From Opeltia flavorubescens (Eukaryota; Ascomycota; Lecanoromycetes; Teloschistales; Teloschistaceae): DNA of 64,000 nucleotides. The stretch's first letter is position 1. Each line of letters starts with the position of its first letter. The stretch is from the NCBI GenBank assembly GCA_000442125.1, contig KE546972.1, positions 580,022-644,021 of the forward strand, given 5' to 3'. Position numbers and translations under genes: made by a program. Of this stretch, positions 11,504 to 23,828 are shown in pieces. A model generated the notes under the pieces. It saw nothing but the letters and a program-made list of their open reading frames with translations, was not told the DNA's origin and ran no database searches.

Positions 11504-13934
11504 ATGAGTACTTCATCGCAAGGCCTCCCTCATAGACCTGTTGGAAAAGCGCCAGTAGCAACTCCTCGAATCGCCGCTGGAGGGGATATGGAGACGGACA
11601 GGATGGACGCTCCTGATAGCAAGCTACCACTACATCAGGATATCATGCAGCTGGCCCGGCTGGGTGAAATTGGTCCTATACAAAAATTATTCGACGAGGG
11701 CACCTGTCAGGCGACCTATACTGATGCAGAAAACATCACCCCTTTACACGTAGGTGCAGCTACTGCTCATCGGGACTTGACTATCATTCTACATGCTGAA
11801 TGAATATAGTGGGCTGCGATCAACAATCATTATGCTCTTTGCAAGTTTCTTATCGAGCATGGGGCGGATGTCAATGCTATCGGCGGAGAAACAGAAGCTA
11901 CTCCTGCGCACTGGGCCGTGCAACGATGTCATTATTATACAGTGAACCTCTTACTCCAGCACGGAGCAGATCCTACCATCGCGGACGGCCAGGGGTATAA
12001 GATGATTCACCTTGCAACCTTTGACGGCAATACTTACATGCTGTTGATAATACTGCTTCACCCCAGCGTATCCATCGACGAGCCCGATGCTCAAGGCCAC
12101 ACGGCTCTCATGTGGGCTGCGTACAATCAACTACCCTTTATCGTCGACCTGCTCATGCGGTTTGGTGCCAGTGTTAACGCCGTGGACGAGACTGGCTTCA
12201 CGCCTCTCCACTGGGCTTTAGTCAGAGGCTCACCGCACTGTGTAATAAGACTTTTGGAGAACGGAGCAGATCGCTTTGCCATTACGTCGACAAACAAAAC
12301 ACCCTCCATTATTGCTGAAGAAATGAAGACGACTCGGGCTTGGCATCGGGCTCTTCAAGAAAGCGGTTACAACGACGATGCTAAGATCAAACGGCTCCCA
12401 ATTCCATATATTTCATTTATCAAAAATCGGAGCTTCTTGAACAAGTTCTTCTTCCTCTGTCCATTTTTCGTATTACTCTTAGTCTTCACCATTTTGAGCA
12501 AAATGGTCATTTATGCAGCGATTCCTATGTCCTTATTTTGTGGATTTTCCTTACAGTGGGCGGCTCAGCAAGTGCTGCTATGGGCGCCATCTGATATGAA
12601 ACACCTACAGAAAACAGTGAGTCTGCTGCAACCAAAACCTCCTTAAAGCCGACCGCTAAGACCATGCAAGCCATATTTAGCAGGCATCTTTGCGGCGTCT
12701 CTTTTCTGGGTGATGGTGCGCTGGCTGGCCAGTGTATTACCAAGTAACTGTGAATCTTCCTCTCCCGAGATGATGTGACTAATTCACGATAGCGACTTTT
12801 GCAACTAATGCGTTGATGAACATCTGCTTCGGCATCTGTGCGATATTTTGCGGCTACTTTTATGCATATGCGATGCTCCAAGATCCAGGTTATGTTCCAA
12901 AATTAGGCGGTCGAAGCCTACAGAAGGCGGTCACCGACGAACTCCTCAGCCTTTGGAAATTTGATGACGAGAACTTCTGCACGACCTGCTTATTACGGAG
13001 ACCCTTGCGCAGCAAACATTGCAAACAGTGTCGTCGATGCGTGGCAAAGCATGACCAGTCAGTATCAGCGCTGTAGGAATCGGAAGATGCTGACGTGCAC
13101 AGTCATTGCCCTTGGGTACACAATTGTATAGGTGCCAACAACCATCGGCATTTCTTCCTCTATATTCTCTTTGGAGTGATCGGGATCCCGCTTTTCGTTC
13201 GTCTCGTGCTCGCTTGTCAGTCCACCCTGATGCCTCAGCAGTCAATAATGATAGATATTAGCTGATGTTCTTCAGACCTCGAGAACATACCTCCACCAGC
13301 AGAGAGCAAGTGCAATCTCTTGTCAGAAGAATTGTGTAGTCTTGTTCTACGAGACCCATACACGGTTATACTAGCGATTTGGTGCACACTTCAATTTACC
13401 TGGATGATCATGCTTTTTATTGTTCAGTCGGTGCAGATAGCACGCGCTTTGACGACATATGAGAGTATGCGTAGTCACGCCCACCGCAGCTCACCGGCTG
13501 CCGCAGCCATCACATCGGCGATAACGGCGGGGACAACAAGCCTGAGTGGTGCGTCTCTTACCAGTAATGGAGTCGGGCCAGATCCAGTGGTTCCTTCGGG
13601 CAACCGCGGCAGTGCTTCTCCTCGGAAAGAGGGTGTTTTCGCTACATGGAAGAAGCTGCTAGGTCTCGACACATTTATTGCAACTGCGACGGGGAAGAGT
13701 GGTCGCCGAAAACGGGGCAACCCATTTTCTAGAGGTGTATTTACGAATTGCAGGGACTTTTGGTTTGATCCTGCTCCTTATTTTGGACAACGCGAGAATG
13801 GGGCGGCGATGTTGAATGGAGAGATAATTAACTATACAAGAATGTATGAAAGCCCTCCGAGGATTAGGACACGTCGGCCAAGGGATTCGGAAGGGGGTGC
13901 ATATCATAGTCTGAGTGTAGAAGAAGCTGTGTAA
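11504..13934 (+). CDS. akr1: Ankyrin-repeat palmitoyltransferase Akr1
   Basis: This is a Golgi/endosomal S-acyltransferase. Exons 11504-11749, 11810-12616, 12671-12743, 12793-13057, 13103-13215 and 13276-13934 give 720 residues. The N-terminal half holds about five ankyrin repeats, with signatures such as [34 protein letters not shown] and [12 protein letters not shown]. Hydrophobic helices follow, for example [17 protein letters not shown]. The cysteine-rich catalytic domain has [19 protein letters not shown] and the DHHC tetrad, followed by [15 protein letters not shown]. The 45-base intron at 13058-13102 splits the codon of the first histidine of DHHC, so unspliced translation lacks the active site. 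The C-terminal tail is polar. All introns are 45-60 bases. Family assignment is firm because the ankyrin plus DHHC combination is specific to Akr1/HIP14. Confidence 0.95.
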
Positions 13935-14305
13935 TTATGGACAAGTGGTGATACCCATTACAGTAGTTGAAGCATTTAAGCTTAGGAGAAGTTTCATCCA
14001 GCTTTCGCGCTTGCTGCCATGACGCTGATCATCAATCAACACCTTAACTGTGGCAGGTAGCTTTGAGTGTATATATGAAGCCTAAAGCGTTAATGTCATT
14101 GAAGTGATCGATATTGAATTCGTTACCTAGGCTTGTCGCCATGATCCATGGNCAGTTGCTAAGATCAGAGATGGTACGTTGCTTAGCCAGAAATGAAGAT
14201 GATTGGTTGAGCTTATGATAAACCTCGCCTGGTAGCTACCTTACTGGTCCGTCCTACAGTAGTGTGCTGCAACCGGAGATTCATAGTGAATTGTCAGTAC
14301 AAAGC
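13935..14305. other. Intergenic
   Basis: This spacer holds the 3' side of akr1 and the 5' side of tti1. One ambiguous base (n) lies at 14152. I see no gene. Confidence 0.6.
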
Positions 14306-17300
14306 ATGGATCAAGGGCGACTCAAGGCGTTTCGCACGGTATCAAGATGTGCAGCCTATTTCCCTGTGCCGATGCTGATAGATCTTCCAGCTCAAGCCAC
14401 CATGCGTAGAGCTTCACCAAATTGCTCTACACTACAAGGCGAACAAGACGACCGCTAAAGATTTATTGAGATGTCTAGAGCGTCTTCACGAGTCGCTGCA
14501 ACTTGTTAGTCGCTTCTTAGATTCGAAGTTGGCCGACTATGTTTTCGTTCCCCTGTCTCACATCTTCGGCGAAAGCAAGAGATTGCCGTCTAGACTTCTT
14601 GAGCTTTCCCTTACATGTCTGCGTCTCCTAATCACTCACGGTTGGCGAGAGAAGATCTCCTCCGAAATAGGCAGACAACTGCTTATTCTACTTGCTTTCA
14701 TTGCCGGCGGAAGTGCAACAGATGCCAATTCTAAAGACGTTCACGAGGATGTTGGCACCATTGCTTTCGACTGTACGACCAGTTTATTCCACTCATCAGT
14801 CGCGTCATCTTTGGGCAGCGACAATGCTGTAAGTCCGGAGAATATTCCTTTACTCGGTCATGCAGTCACTGTCATACTCGATGGGATATCGGACGGGCCA
14901 GCCACTAGAGTAAAGCTGGCGGCGTCCAATTCCCTGAAATCCCTGGTATCAGGATTACAGGATCACGAGGCTATTCAAAACTTCTTCCCGGGTATCGTCT
15001 CCTGTTTGACTCAGATCTTAGCATCTGGTATCAAAGTGAGAACATCATACAAAGTTCTTGAGGCATGTATACAGAATCTAGACCAGATTACATGTAAGAC
15101 TTTCGGTAATGACATGTCTCAATTCTCCACGTCTGGGCTTGAGCTGTCTGCAGATATCAGAAAGCCAAACAAAACTTGGAGAGAGGCTACGTCAAGCCAG
15201 GTCAAGGTCGCTCTGTCAACGATAGTCCCGCTTCGGTATCATGAGCGTCAGGAAATCCAGGATGCTCTTTTCTTATTTTGCGTTTCAATTCTTACCCAGT
15301 GTCGATCATCGTTGATGAATTGTGCTACTATGATGCTGGAGACGCTGGTCATCCTTTCAAGTTCTGACTCGTCAGGGGGGGCTCAACGAATGGGAAAGTT
15401 GAAGCAGCTGCTTGCTGCGGACCTCGAACTCCTTGACCTTATCAGAGAAACGCTCTATGACTGGATCGTTGCTCTGCCCCGGGCTCTTGGCTCCAATGAC
15501 GATACCAAACAAATCCGAATCTTCCAACAGCTCTCTACGGCTGTCGATTTACTATCTGCTCAGGGTGTGGATCTTAACGCATTAAATCATATTATAGCCT
15601 CGAACCTCCAGTCAAGTGTTGCCACCATGGTCCAGCGTTCAGCAAACGGCACCATTAGTTCTTTGCCGGATGACAGCGCAGACGTGAGCCGGATACTACA
15701 GCGGGCGGCAGTCTCGAAAACCGCGCCCTACTTCACCTCAATATTGTCTGGCGCAGGTGTTCAAAATAGCGTGACAGCAGGTCTACAAATACTGACACAG
15801 CATTTTCAAGACTCATCCGTATCCACAGCACTCAAGCAACATTTAGCAAAGTCGCTTAGGACCACAACGGGTCACGAGCAGATTGGATGCCTATGGCTAA
15901 TACTTCAAATGTCTAATCATACGCTCTCCAAAAATCATGAAATGGATCAATGGCTCACGATTGCTAGCAATGGGATTGACCAGATGAAAGAAGAAGCTTA
16001 TGCCTTTGCATTGGAAGTACTGGATAAGTCTGCATACGATGACACAGTTGACTGGCGACTTCAAGCCCTCTCGCTGGAAACGGTAGCTCTGCAGGCAAAA
16101 TCCCAGGCGACAGACTTCCGTCCTGAGCTTGTAGACGCCCTCTATCCGATCCTGGAAAGAATGGGCTCCAGCAATGCAGCGCTGCAACAACATGCCGTTA
16201 CGTGCTTGAGCATAGTATCGAATGCTTGCAGCTACTCCAGCGCGAGCGAACTCGTGATCGATAACGCTGATTATCTGGTCAACGCCGTGGCCGTCAAACT
16301 GAACACATTTGATATCAGTCCACAGGCATCACAGGTAATGCTAATGATGGTTCGACTTTGTAGTTCTGATCTAATCCCCTTCCTGGACGACTTGATAGAG
16401 TCGATCTTTGCCATCCTCGCCTGCTACCACGGCTATCCCCGCCTTGTCGAATCGCTTTTCGAAGTTCTTAATGCCATCGTTGAAGAGGGCGGCAAAACCT
16501 CCAGCTTAGCCATTGAATCAAACAAGAAGTCCACCTCAAACCGAAGACAACAATATAAACCAACTAGCATCGCCGACCTCAATACCCGCTTACAAGACAT
16601 CAAAGCTAAAGCCTTGAAACCTGAATCTCCGCCCCCATCTCCTCCCCCAGAAACATCCACGGAACCATCACCACCATCCAAATCCGACGAAGCTATCCCT
16701 CTCTCAAAAACCCACTCCCTAATCCAAACCATCACCCTACAAACAACCCACCACCTTTCCACCCCATCCCCCACCCTCCGGCGCCTCCTCCTCACCCTCC
16801 TCACCTCCTCCCTTCCCACACTAGCAACCCAAACACCGGCAGATTCATTCCTCCCCATCCTCGCCAAAGTTTACCCTTACATCACCTCCGCCTTATTCTC
16901 CACTTCCCAACCAATAAACAGCACCATCACCAACACAACTACTAACACCTCATCCCCAACAAACGACCTCCCCACCCTCCTCGCAGCCCTGAACTGCCTA
17001 ACCGCCACATTAACCTCAGGCGGCGACTTCCTCCTCTCCCGCGCTGAGGATGATTTCCCGCGCCTACAAACCCTGTGCAAAACCCTCGAACGGGGCTTTC
17101 TCGCAGAGGAAAAACAGCTCGGTCGTTCTCGTGCCGCTAGGTCTCTGAAATTTAAATGCTGGGATGCTTGCGTGGGGGTTGTGGTGGCGATGGTGGAGTA
17201 TGTGGGTGTGACGAGGGAGATGGAGGATGGAATTTTTAAGGTGCTGGGAGGGGAGGCATTGAGGAGGGGAAGGGGAGATGTGAGGGCTTGTTTGGAGGGT

Positions 17301-17423
17301 GTGAACCCGGATGGGGTTTGGTTGTTGGAGGAGATTGGGAGGAGAGACGGGAACAGAGGAAGTGAAGAGAAGTGGAAGAAGCCGGTCGTGAAAGGATGGG
17401 AATTTAGAGACGTGGAATTTTAG
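14306..17423 (+). CDS. tti1: TEL2-interacting protein 1 (Tti1)
   Basis: This is the HEAT-repeat scaffold of the Tel2-Tti1-Tti2 complex, which with Hsp90 matures the PIKK kinases (TOR, ATM, ATR). A tiny 33-base first exon (14306-14338) and a long second exon (14391-17423) give 1021 residues, close to the family size. The second exon opens with LKPPCVELHQIAL, the typical Tti1 beginning, and continues with DYVFVPLSHIFGES and LPSRLLELSLTCLRLLITHGW, all family hallmarks. The first exon is inferred from the splice pair GTATCAAG...TTCCAG and the phase-0 join. A low-complexity Pro/Ser/Thr region lies around 16620-16960, after which helical repeats resume. Base composition there turns strongly CT-rich, but the frame is intact. 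Confidence 0.92.
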
Positions 17424-17694
17424 GTCAATGGTCACGCTCGATAAGCTAGTGACTTGGAGAATAGTGGTAGAGATGGGTTTGATGCATGTCTAAACTAAGT
17501 GCAGAGTGTGTGCTATGTAATCCCTGAAACTTACAGTGAGGGGAGAAGACACGAAGACGCCAGGAGTAGAGTGTAAAGACAGGGGTATTGGGTTCAAGCC
17601 CAGGAGTGAGTGTCGACCAAGGAACGACTCTGTCAAAGCATCCGCAAAGCGCATGTAGTGCCTCTAAGACGCAAGCGAATTAAGGAATTGGGAA

Positions 17695-19137
17695 TTAATC
17701 CTCCTCAGAATCATCTTCATCGCTCTCGGCATTCTCCAGCCACTCGAGGAAGGGTTTGGCAGCTTGGCGAACCTTCTTGCTGGTGTTGATGTCGACGTAC
17801 TTCTTGCTGGCCTTGTTCCAGGTCTTGAGGACATCTTCGGAAACCAAGTCTTCCTGATAGTATGCGAGGAGGATCTTGGGGACCGCGGCGATGAGCTTTG
17901 GATGCTTGCCAACGAAGCCTTCGGTCCCGCCTAGGAAGGCCTTTTGGTGACGCTCGGAGGTAATCATCTAGAAATGTTAGCGAAGGATACAGGGGCCACT
18001 TGATCTGTTTTGCGCACCTTCTTGAGCATGCTAGCACGCTTAGGGATCTGGGCAACGATGTTATCGTCAAAGATCACTTGAGCAAGAACGGTCAATGTCT
18101 TGTGCTTATTTTCGACGCCAAGTTCCTTTGCTTTGACGTATATGTCAACGTCATCTAGCTCGGCGACGCCTCCAGCCTTTGACTCTGCAGTGCTGATGAC
18201 CCAGGTGCCAAGCTGATCGTAAGCACTGTTGCTGCCACCTTCACCCTCGCCGTCATCCTCACCTTCATCGAAAACGAGCTTCTGTTTCAGGTCGTCCGGA
18301 AGCTCTTTAGCGCGAGCCTTGACTGCTTCTTCGGAAACATCTACGGCCCAGACATCATCATCTTTCGCAGCCTGATTCTGATCGAGGTCTTTGGCTTCGG
18401 CATTAATACGACGAGTGAGTTCGTCATCGCTACCGGCTTCGACAGCAAGATCACCTTCCTCGGGCTCAGCATTGTCGGAATTGCTATCTCCAGATCCATT
18501 CGGTCCGTTGCCGTTTCGTTCAGCGTCACCATTTTCTTTGGCTTTAGCTCGACGAGCCTTTTTCTCTGCTTTGTCCTTTTTGCCCTTCTTTGGCTGATTT
18601 TTCAGGATGAAGGAACTCAGCTTGAGGCGGAGATCGACGTCAGAACGCTGACCGCAAGCCTTACAATCTAGAACAATATGGCCGTCTTTGATATTGACGT
18701 CAGTCTCGGGGTTCTTGCACTTCTTGCAGAGCACAAATTTGGAGATGAAGCCGTCAAGGTAATCTTGGAGCTTGGAGGCTTCGTGAGAGCCGTTAATGAT
18801 CCAGCGGTCATCGGTTGGATTAATGTTGGTCTGAGCACCAAGTTCGAAGCCAAAGTACTTGATTACATCTAATTCTAGTCAGCCCCAAAGCCTATCGATA
18901 TGTTTTTGTACGGTAGATGGCTTGACTAACAAGATGGAGGGCGGCTGAGCGAGGCAGCAACGCTGCTAAGGTTGACAATAACAGTCTTGATGCCGTTGCC
19001 TTTCCCTTCAACCTTGGACTGAAGACGTTCCATTTTGTAGCGATAGAAGGGATCGGAAACATCCTAGTATCCTTGTCAGCTGGGAGCCGTAGATAGTCAC
19101 TGAAGCTGCTTACCCGACGAATATTGAGGGTAGCCAT
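17695..19137 (-). CDS. tif5: Translation initiation factor eIF5
   Basis: eIF5 is the GTPase-activating protein for eIF2 in start-codon recognition. Exons 19137-19114 (24 bases), 19063-18931, 18868-18018 and 17967-17695 give 426 residues. The N-terminus [19 protein letters not shown] carries the arginine finger used for GTP hydrolysis. A zinc ribbon follows: [11 protein letters not shown] and [11 protein letters not shown] Lys-rich then acidic linker leads to the C-terminal HEAT-type W2 domain, which includes [10 protein letters not shown] and [14 protein letters not shown], the aromatic/acidic boxes that bind eIF2 beta and eIF3. The first coding exon is only eight codons long. The third exon needs the acceptor AATTAG, not the nearer GACTAG, to give [14 protein letters not shown]. 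Confidence 0.96.
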
Positions 19138-20252
19138 GATGGCGGCTGTTCTTGTATATTTTAAATTTGATGAAGGAGGGTGGAATTATGGACCTCGTAG
19201 GAAGCACTGGAACAACCGCTGACGGTAGCGGTCGAAGACATGCAGAGATGCACACTGACGCCGGAAGAAAGGAAGATTATTGAAATTTTGGCGGAAGCCT
19301 TGGAGGATGGTGATCAACCGTCCGCCTTTGAAGAGGGACTACGAGGTTTCCGTGGTATACGGAATGAATGCAGCGTGAGCGGCGGATGAATTCTGATGGC
19401 TTTGACGCGCGAATACATAAAATCCAGACTGGGCTTGAAGTCCTTCTGGTTCTTGGGAAAAGATTTTTCTGATGAAGAGGAAGAGGACAGGGGTCCTTGG
19501 TTTCGAGAACAAGGGCAAAAAGTTTGTGAGTTTTTGGGTAAGCTTTCTGTATTGCTGGCAAATGTGTTGGAAAGGCCTGCGTTAGGTGAATTATAAAGAA
19601 GAGGAAGTCGAAATCGAGGGACCGCCGGCAGCGAAAATCAGGAAAAATAGCTAGTCCCGAAATAGCCGCAGGAGTAAACGTCACGCTAAAGCTCCGCCTG
19701 ATCCTTCCGAGAGACCCTCGTTCCCTCGTTTCCATTCATCATCCATTTCATGAGGCTGATAGTCATCCTTGCCCTGCTGCTCCTGCGAGGTCTGGTGCAA
19801 CGGTGATGATCGTGTCGAGATACCGAGTCCGGTCTTTCTCCGTAAAGCCCCACGTTTGGGAGTCCTCGAGTCTCGGTGCATTCTATTCGCAGCCATAATT
19901 GCGGTAAACACATTTGCGGAAAAGTAGTAGTACTGGTGGTGCTTCTAAGACGCGGCATGCGCAGTAGCAATGGAGCAGAAATGTACCATATCCCCACAAC
20001 GGTTCCAAAAGGCATCAAGACCCGAGAAAATAACCCATTATGATCGGAGAAGAATCTATACGTAAGGCTACTTAGCAAGCACTGTTGCTCCAATTTAGCC
20101 GGAATTGAACCTTTAGAGCTGCTTGCTATACGGAAAATATCTCAAAGCAATAGAATCACGACCTAAACCACCCAAATCTCCTCTTAATACCGAATATATT
20201 ATTAAGTGCAGATTCTTATTTATTTCGTTGATTACTTGTCCTGTTAGCATCC
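19138..20252. other. Intergenic between eIF5 and thi6
   Basis: This is a 1.1-kb divergent spacer. The longest open frames (up to about 150 codons on the minus strand, 19277-20093) overlap in different frames, lack recognisable motifs and have no convincing splice context, so I do not call them. I looked for a TPP-riboswitch signature before thi6 and did not find one. Confidence 0.5.
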
Positions 20253-22013
20253 ATGGCCATTGACTATGGGCTCTATCTGGTCACTGACTCGACCCCTGCG
20301 ATCCTTGGCGAAAAGAGACTTCAAGATGTCGTCGAAGCTGCTGTAGAAGGAGGTATGTGTTTCCTCATGGAAGAATATTTTACATGCCTGATGGGTCACT
20401 GTAGGCGTGACTGTGGTCCAATACAGGGATAAGCATAGCGACACGGCAGACATGATAGCGACCGCCAGAGACCTCCTTAAAATCTGCCAACGACATAACG
20501 TTCCACTCATTATCAATGATCGCGTGGACGTTGCGCTGGCAGCAGGCGCCCAGGGCGTTCATCTTGGTCAAACTGACATGAGTGTGTGCTCCCCTTTAAT
20601 AATCCTGCGCTTCTTTGACACCGACATTTGCTCAAGACCCTGTAAACGCTCGTCGAATACTTGGCAAAAACGCGATTATTGGCGTGACAGTTTCATCCCC
20701 TTCACAGGCTATGATAGCAATGGAAGATGGAGCGGATTATTTGGGTATTGGTACCGTCTACACCACCGCTACGTAGGTGTCGGTTATCAGGTCTAAGCAT
20801 CACAAGCAGCTTATCGTCTGACATTGTATTAGGAAGAAAGACACCAGTTCCATTATAGGCATCTCTGGACTCAAAATGATCTTGGCCGGCTTAACCGCAG
20901 AATTACCTTCCGTTGCTATTGGTGGCATCAATGCAGGAAACGTCCAAAGTGTGATCTTGAAATCCCAGGTAGCAGATACAGCGCTTCATGGCGTGGCTGT
21001 CGTCAGTGCCATCGTTTCGGCAACTGATCCGAAAGCTTCGGCTCAACAGCTCAGTCGTTTGATCTACCACTCGATATATCATGCGACGGAAAAGCCGGAC
21101 CAGACAAAGGAGGTCCCGGCATTGCTTGAGCAAGTGAATGTCGTTATCAGAGACCTTCAATCAAAACATCCACTATGCCACAACATGACTAATTTAGTGG
21201 TTCAAAATTTCGCTGCCAATGTTGCCCTTGCAATGTAAGCGAGTCTAGTATCTTCTCATGCTGTTTAGCTGAATGGAAAGCAGTGGATCAAGTCCTATAA
21301 TGGCCAACAATGCTGAAGAAGCTTCCGAGCTTGCTGCTTTAGGCGGAGCACTAGTCATTAATATGGGAAGTGTCACTCCTGAAGCAATCAGCAATTATGT
21401 CAAGGCATCCCAAGCTTATAATGCCCGCTGTCGACCAGTATTATTTGATCCAGTTGGTGCAGGTGCAACCCGCCTTCGTCGTGGAGCGGTTCAGACTTTA
21501 TTAGCAAATTGCCACTTCGAAGCAATTAAGGGCAATGAGAGTGAGATCCGTGTCTTGCTGAACGAAGTTGCTACCCAACAGAGAGGCGTTGACAGTGGAG
21601 ACAGCACTTCCTCGAGCGTAGAAAAAGCCACCCTTGCGAAGAAGCTGGCTGAACAAGAGCGAAGTGTGGTCGTACTGACGGGAAAAACAGATTACATCAG
21701 CGATGGCACTCGCACCTATGCCCTAAGCAACGGACACGAGTATCTGAGCCATGTCACTGGAACTGGATGTGTGCTAGGTACCACCATTGCAGCCTGTGTT
21801 GCGGTTCACCAAGAGGATCCGTTGCTTGCAACCCTTTCTGGGATGCTGATGTTTGAAATTGCTTCTGAGCGAGCCGGTAGGCGAGAGGATGTCAAAGGCC
21901 CAGGGACCTTCGTCCCAGCATTCATTGACGAGCTCTACACCATTGCTAAACAAGCACAGCATTCTGACGCAGACTTATCGGCTGAGGCTAAAGTCGAAGC
22001 CATTGACATCTGA
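20253..22013 (+). CDS. thi6: Bifunctional thiamine-phosphate synthase / hydroxyethylthiazole kinase
   Basis: This enzyme joins HMP-diphosphate to HET-phosphate and phosphorylates HET, the late steps of thiamine synthesis. Exons 20253-20352, 20405-20581, 20637-20772, 20833-21234 and 21284-22013 give 514 residues. The N-terminal ThiE TIM barrel has VTVVQYRDKHSD, LIINDRVDVALAAGAQGVH, GADYLGIGTVYTTAT and SVAIGGINAGNV. The C-terminal ThiM ribokinase-like domain has HNMTNLVVQNFAANVALA, GSSPIMANNAEEA, FDPVGAGATRLR, EAIKGNESEI and VTGTGCVLG with the catalytic cysteine. The kinase domain starts inside exon 4, so the fusion is one continuous protein as in yeast Thi6. All four introns are 49-60 bases. 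Confidence 0.96.
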
Positions 22014-22148
22014 AGTGGTCTGGCAATTTATGAAACGGCGATCAGCATGTACATACCTGAAACATAATTTAATACAGGGGTATCCATCAATAAACTACAT
22101 TTCAATATTCCAAAGGCCAGGTATTATCAAAAAAAATTTGTACCCGCC

Positions 22149-22967
22149 TCATCTTTCTTGAATTTCTCTCTCCCACATACTGACCTCGAACTCTATTTCT
22201 CCCTCCTTTCTTGGGCCTCCAAGATTTTCCTCGCCAGTCCACCCCTCCAACTCCCTTCTCGTCATTCTCCTCCACCCATTTTCTGTCCTTCCACCTTCTC
22301 CAATCCCGTCCGTAACCACACCTTCTGGAAAGAAAGTATCGCATTCCCAATCGCTCCCCAGCCGCGTCCACAACACCCGCTCACACTCCCTTATTCCGAG
22401 CACTTGCCTGTATATTTCCGCCCCCCCAATGACGAAGACTCTGCCCAGTGTCTCTCCATGCTGCGCTTGTAGTTGCTGTAGGCCTGAAGATATCGACGAT
22501 GCAGCTATTATTGTACCATTCCCACCTCCTTCTATTGACTCCGAGAAGTTTTCCGGTGTCCGAGTAATAACAACATTATATCGATCCTTCAGCGGGCGGA
22601 ACTTTGGCGGAATGGAGTCGTAGGTTTTACGGCCCATTAGGACGGCATTGCGGAGCGGTCTCAACGGTTCGCTAGCAGGCTGCTGTGAAGTGTTTGGAGT
22701 GGCTGGGGAGTAGGATGGTGGTGATGGACGTTTGGTGACGCGGGCGAAGAATTGGAGGTCAGCCTTTAGTGGGGGCCATGGCAGATTGCCGCGGAGACCG
22801 ATGCCGAGAGAGGGGGTAGAGGCGACGATGAGGGTGAGGGGAGGGAGGGATGTTTCTGAGGAGGGAGGAGTAGAGTGCGACATTTTTGAACACTGGAGCT
22901 GGGGACGAATTATAGACTGAATACAATAGAGGGTGGACGGAGACCTTGCTCGAAACGATCTCAGCAT
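22149..22967 (-). CDS. dfr1: Dihydrofolate reductase
   Basis: This enzyme reduces dihydrofolate with NADPH for thymidylate and purine synthesis. It is a single-exon ORF of 272 residues, longer than the typical 190-230. Motifs: LIVASTPSLGIGLRGNLPWP (substrate loop), NAVLMGRKTYDSIP (NADPH site), RYNVVITR and VFVIGGAEIYRQVL. A proline/serine insertion separates the first two motifs, as in other ascomycete enzymes. The first 28 residues before a second in-frame ATG (22881-22883) are Arg/Ser-rich with no acidic residue, which could be a mitochondrial presequence. If translation starts at the second ATG, the protein has 244 residues. The enzyme call is firm; the start is not. Confidence 0.93.
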   Translation of the reverse strand: MLRSFRARSPSTLYCIQSIIRPQLQCSKMSHSTPPSSETSLPPLTLIVASTPSLGIGLRGNLPWPPLKADLQFFARVTKRPSPPSYSPATPNTSQQPASEPLRPLRNAVLMGRKTYDSIPPKFRPLKDRYNVVITRTPENFSESIEGGGNGTIIAASSISSGLQQLQAQHGETLGRVFVIGGAEIYRQVLGIRECERVLWTRLGSDWECDTFFPEGVVTDGIGEGGRTENGWRRMTRRELEGWTGEENLGGPRKEGEIEFEVSMWEREIQER

Positions 22968-23066
22968 ATGGATTCTCTCATCAAGATTGCAGATAGCCTC
23001 AATCTGATTGAGATCTCATAACGTGCCGCAAAACCGTGATTGAAGCTTCGCAATGCGGAGAAGTTC

Positions 23067-23558
23067 TCAATTCTCCGCCCCTCTGTCCTCCATCAACTTC
23101 CTCAGCCCCTTCTCCACCCCCTTGGCACTTTCCTCCGCTCGCTTCTCCCCTTTGTCTGTTCCCACGGTCTGGAGCTTCCCGAACAGCCACATCTCCTTCA
23201 TCATTCGCGTGAGAGATAGTATGTCCTCTGCTGCTCGGATCAAGGCCGCGGTCTCGACTTCCATCCTGTAGGCATTGACGGCAGCAGCATTGCGGTCACC
23301 CTACATAGAGACAGGAATGACCGTCAGCATTGCTGCACACAGCCAGCAGGGAAGACTTTTCATAGGAAGGTGTGAGACGCTTGAGTAAGTGAGGCCTGAC
23401 TTACGGCCTTGTACTCTATGATGTTCTCGAAACGCTGGAGAAGAGTGGATATGTCGCGTGTTGCTCGCTCTGCATCCTAAGTCACTCTCGGAATCTAGAG
23501 GAACGACGTCTGGAGTGTTACCGAATAGTGCTCCTGACGTCCGTTGATTTGTATCCAT
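23067..23558 (-). CDS. med22: Mediator complex subunit 22 (Srb6)
   Basis: This is a head-module subunit of the RNA polymerase II Mediator. Exons 23558-23522, 23469-23405 and 23300-23067 give a small 111-residue helical protein. The start MDTNQRTSGAL and the stretch EVETAALIRAAEDILSLTR followed by MKEMWLFGKL are the Med22 signature. The protein is coiled-coil-like throughout. The first acceptor can be either of two nearby AGs; the one after GATGCAG keeps the frame (ALFERATRDIS). The second intron is 104 bases, about twice the local norm. Confidence 0.85.
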
Positions 23559-23828
23559 CCTGGGGCGGTCTTCAAGCAATACGGTCCTACGGACTCGGAA
23601 AACTAAAGATAGTCGAAGTCTTGAGGCAGGACGTGACGAGTCTTTCATATCATCCAAACAGCAAGGGCAGGATTTACAAATCAGGTCGAAAAGAAAATTG
23701 CACATGCTATCGTAGCGAGCGACGATTGATTCTCAACATTGTTGCTTTTCATCTGTACACAAACATCACTATCCAGTGTTTCATTGCTGTCGCAATAAAA
23801 TTAAGCCCTTTCTCCTCAATCGCTTTTC

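Noticed and set aside
17585-17612. GGGTTCAAGCCC, a T-arm/box B look-alike
   Set aside because: There is no A box, acceptor stem or anticodon arm around it.
19277-20093. Overlapping minus-strand ORFs of 76-152 codons upstream of thi6
   Set aside because: Several frames overlap, none has motifs, and no splice-consistent continuation was found.
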